Positions 62,360-64,000 of a DNA stretch of 64,000 nucleotides are shown here, piece after piece. The notes under the pieces are model-generated. The model did no database searches and was not told where the DNA came from. It was given only the letters and a program-made list of their open reading frames with translations. Numbering within the stretch: the first letter of the stretch is position 1; every line of letters starts with the position of its first letter. Source of the DNA: an uncultured Cellvibrio sp. (GTDB lineage Bacteria; Pseudomonadota; Gammaproteobacteria; Pseudomonadales; Cellvibrionaceae); contig CALFXJ010000002.1 of the NCBI GenBank assembly GCA_937958105.1, positions 55,137 to 119,136 of the forward strand, written 5' to 3'. Position numbers and translations under genes: made by a program.

Positions 62360-63574
62360 ATGAGACGCGTTGTAGTTACCGGTATGGGCATTGTGTCCTG
62401 CCTGGGTAATGACCAAACCGCGGTGCTGGACGCCCTGCGTGCCGGAAAATCCGGCATCAAATTTCAGGAAACCTATAAGGAGAAAGGGTTCCGCAGCCAT
62501 GTGGCTGGATCAATCGATATCAACCTTGCTGATCTGATCGATCGCAAGATCCTGCGCTTTATGGGTGATGCAGCCGCGTTCGCCTATATCTCCATGCAAC
62601 AGGCTATTGCCGATGCCGGCCTGAGCGAAGACCTGGTATCCAACGAACGTACCGGGATCATCATGGGCTCCGGCGGCGCCTCATCCATGAACCTGGTTGA
62701 AGCCGCTGATATTCTGCGTGAGAAAGGCCTCAAGCGCGTCGGCCCCTACCGCGTAACCCAGACCATGGGCAGCACTACATCCGCGTGTCTGGCTACCCCA
62801 TTCAAGATTAAAGGCGTTAACTATTCCATCTCCTCTGCCTGCGCTACCAGTGCTCACTGCATTGGCAATGCCATGGAACAGATCCAGCTGGGCAAGCAGG
62901 ACATCATCTTCGCCGGCGGTGGTGAAGAAGAGCACTGGACGCTGACCTGCCTGTTTGATGCCATGGGCGCACTCTCCACCAAATACAATGAAACGCCCGA
63001 GAAAGCCTCCCGTGCTTATGATGCCGAGCGTGACGGATTTGTGATTGCCGGCGGTGGCGGTTGTCTGGTCCTTGAAGAACTGGAACACGCTAAAGCGCGC
63101 GGTGCGAAGATTTATGGGGAACTGGTAGGCTACGGCGCGAACTCCGATGGTTACGACATGGTTGCACCATCCGGTGAAGGTGCAGTGCGCTGCATGAAGC
63201 AGGCGCTGGCCACAACCAACGGCAAGATTGATTACATCAATTCCCATGGCACCAGTACACCGGTTGGCGATCTGGCCGAGTTAAAAGCCATCAAAACCGC
63301 CTTCGGTGATGCAATTCCACCCATCAGCTCTACGAAGTCTCTGACCGGCCACTCATTGGGCGCGACCGGTGTCCAGGAAGCCATTTACTCGCTCCTGATG
63401 ATGCAGCACAACTTCATCTGCGCCTCCGCCAATATTGACCAGCTGGACGCAGAAGCAGAGGGAATGCCGATTGTATTGCAGCGTCAGGACAACGTACGCC
63501 TGGAGCGTGTAATGTCCAACAGCTTCGGCTTTGGCGGCACCAATGCGTGTCTGGTGTTCCAGCGTTACGAGTAG
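62360..63574 (+). CDS. fabB: 3-oxoacyl-ACP synthase I FabB
   Basis: Ketosynthase of 404 residues that elongates the unsaturated acyl chain from FabA. Catalytic Cys161 is in ISSACATSAHCIGN, and the two His are in NSHGTSTPVGD and GHSLGATG. AGAGGT precedes the ATG. The 186-base gap after fabA has an imperfect inverted repeat (ACAAG/CTTGT near 62305) that might be an operator. Confidence 0.96.
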   Translation: MRRVVVTGMGIVSCLGNDQTAVLDALRAGKSGIKFQETYKEKGFRSHVAGSIDINLADLIDRKILRFMGDAAAFAYISMQQAIADAGLSEDLVSNERTGIIMGSGGASSMNLVEAADILREKGLKRVGPYRVTQTMGSTTSACLATPFKIKGVNYSISSACATSAHCIGNAMEQIQLGKQDIIFAGGGEEEHWTLTCLFDAMGALSTKYNETPEKASRAYDAERDGFVIAGGGGCLVLEELEHAKARGAKIYGELVGYGANSDGYDMVAPSGEGAVRCMKQALATTNGKIDYINSHGTSTPVGDLAELKAIKTAFGDAIPPISSTKSLTGHSLGATGVQEAIYSLLMMQHNFICASANIDQLDAEAEGMPIVLQRQDNVRLERVMSNSFGFGGTNACLVFQRYE

Positions 63575-63600
63575 ATGTTGGGATTGGATTGAGGGAGTAT

Positions 63601-64000
63601 TGTCGGATTACGCATCTGGCTAATCCGACCTACTGATCTTGTATTTCTGCGGGCCCGGCTTTGGGCTCTGGTGGATAACACCTCTGGCTAATCCGACCTG
63701 CTCATCTTGCCTTTCTGATGATCTGCTTTGGGCTGTGTCGGATTACGCCTGCGGCTAATCCGACCTACGGGTCTAATCCGACCTACGGGTCCGACCTGTG
63801 GATTTTGACTTTTTTGCTGATCTGGCTTTTGGTTTGTGTCGGATTACGCTGCGCTAATCCGACCTACGGAGGCGGGTTTGTATGTAGGGCGGATGAGGCG
63901 TGTAAGCGCCGCAACCCGACATTTGCCTGAGCTTGTGTAGGTCGAATTAGGGGCGTAAGCACCGCAACCCGACATTTGCCTGAGTTTGTGTAGGTCGGAT
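63601..64000. repeat. REP-like palindromic repeat cluster
   Basis: At least six units follow fabB, each built on GTCGGATTA...TAATCCGACCTAC or the related GGCGTAAGC.CCGCAACCCGAC. Clear units begin near 63602, 63737 and 63838, a decayed one near 63671, and two direct copies of a longer unit near 63879 and 63936; another is cut by the edge. Each can fold as a hairpin. No gene is supported here. Confidence 0.85.

Noticed and set aside
63718..63930. Short frame in the repeat cluster (repeated NPTYGS)
   Set aside because: It is only the translation of the REP-like units.

Overview
The window is chromosomal DNA of a gammaproteobacterium, most likely Cellvibrio or a close relative (Cellvibrionaceae). 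The strongest clue is a secreted four-domain protein at 44732-46771 (GH11 xylanase, CBM60-like module, CE4 deacetylase, CBM10) whose architecture is known from Cellvibrio xylanases. The housekeeping gene orders (proA-nadD-rsfS-rlmH-mrdA-rodA-mltB-rlpA-dacA, rpsU-dnaG-rpoD, fabA-fabB) also fit a gammaproteobacterium. All assignments come from reading the sequence and remembered family motifs; no database search was run.

Layout. 1-8.8 kb: a minus-strand cell-elongation and peptidoglycan cluster, with dacA cut by the window edge. 8.9-12.1 kb: a His-rich glycine-zipper protein, a PepSY protein and a PhoPQ-like two-component system. 12.1-22.3 kb: galE, a TorF-type porin, an EamA exporter, cca, a pteridine reductase, a RimK-like ligase, a CorA/ZntB transporter, folK, folB and tsaD. 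22.4-27.0 kb: the macromolecular synthesis operon rpsU-dnaG-rpoD. 27.1-31.8 kb: a probable phosphate-starvation segment in which two transcription units, each with a Pho-box-like site, encode a membrane cytochrome b/haem-binding protein, a DUF1566 protein and a secreted metallophosphatase carrying a CBM6.

31.9-44.3 kb is a defence island next to a tRNA-Ile2(CAU) gene. A symmetric array of six ATTACGC half-sites precedes a small XRE regulator and four tightly coupled genes: a SNF2/RapA-like helicase, an OLD-like ATPase with TOPRIM domain, a beta-class (type III Mod-like) methyltransferase and a type III Res-like helicase-nuclease. Convergent to it lie an XRE-ImmA/IrrE protease gene, an unknown partner gene and a 5'-truncated TniQ/TnsD-like remnant. 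This expanded type III restriction-like operon is the best candidate for an unusual system in the window.

44.7-60.5 kb is accessory metabolism: the modular xylanase; a three-gene type III polyketide synthase operon (PKS, methyltransferase, flavoprotein) resembling phenolic-lipid pathways; and a full petrobactin-type siderophore pathway (asbA, asbB, asbC, a fused asbD-asbE, asbF). The asb genes are co-oriented with a MATE exporter, a DUF2218 protein and a response regulator without a linked kinase, and a divergent Sfp-type phosphopantetheinyl transferase can activate the carrier domain. A Fur-box-like site lies in the divergent promoter region.

60.5-64 kb: ispB, fabA and fabB, followed by a cluster of REP-like palindromic repeats that runs off the window edge.
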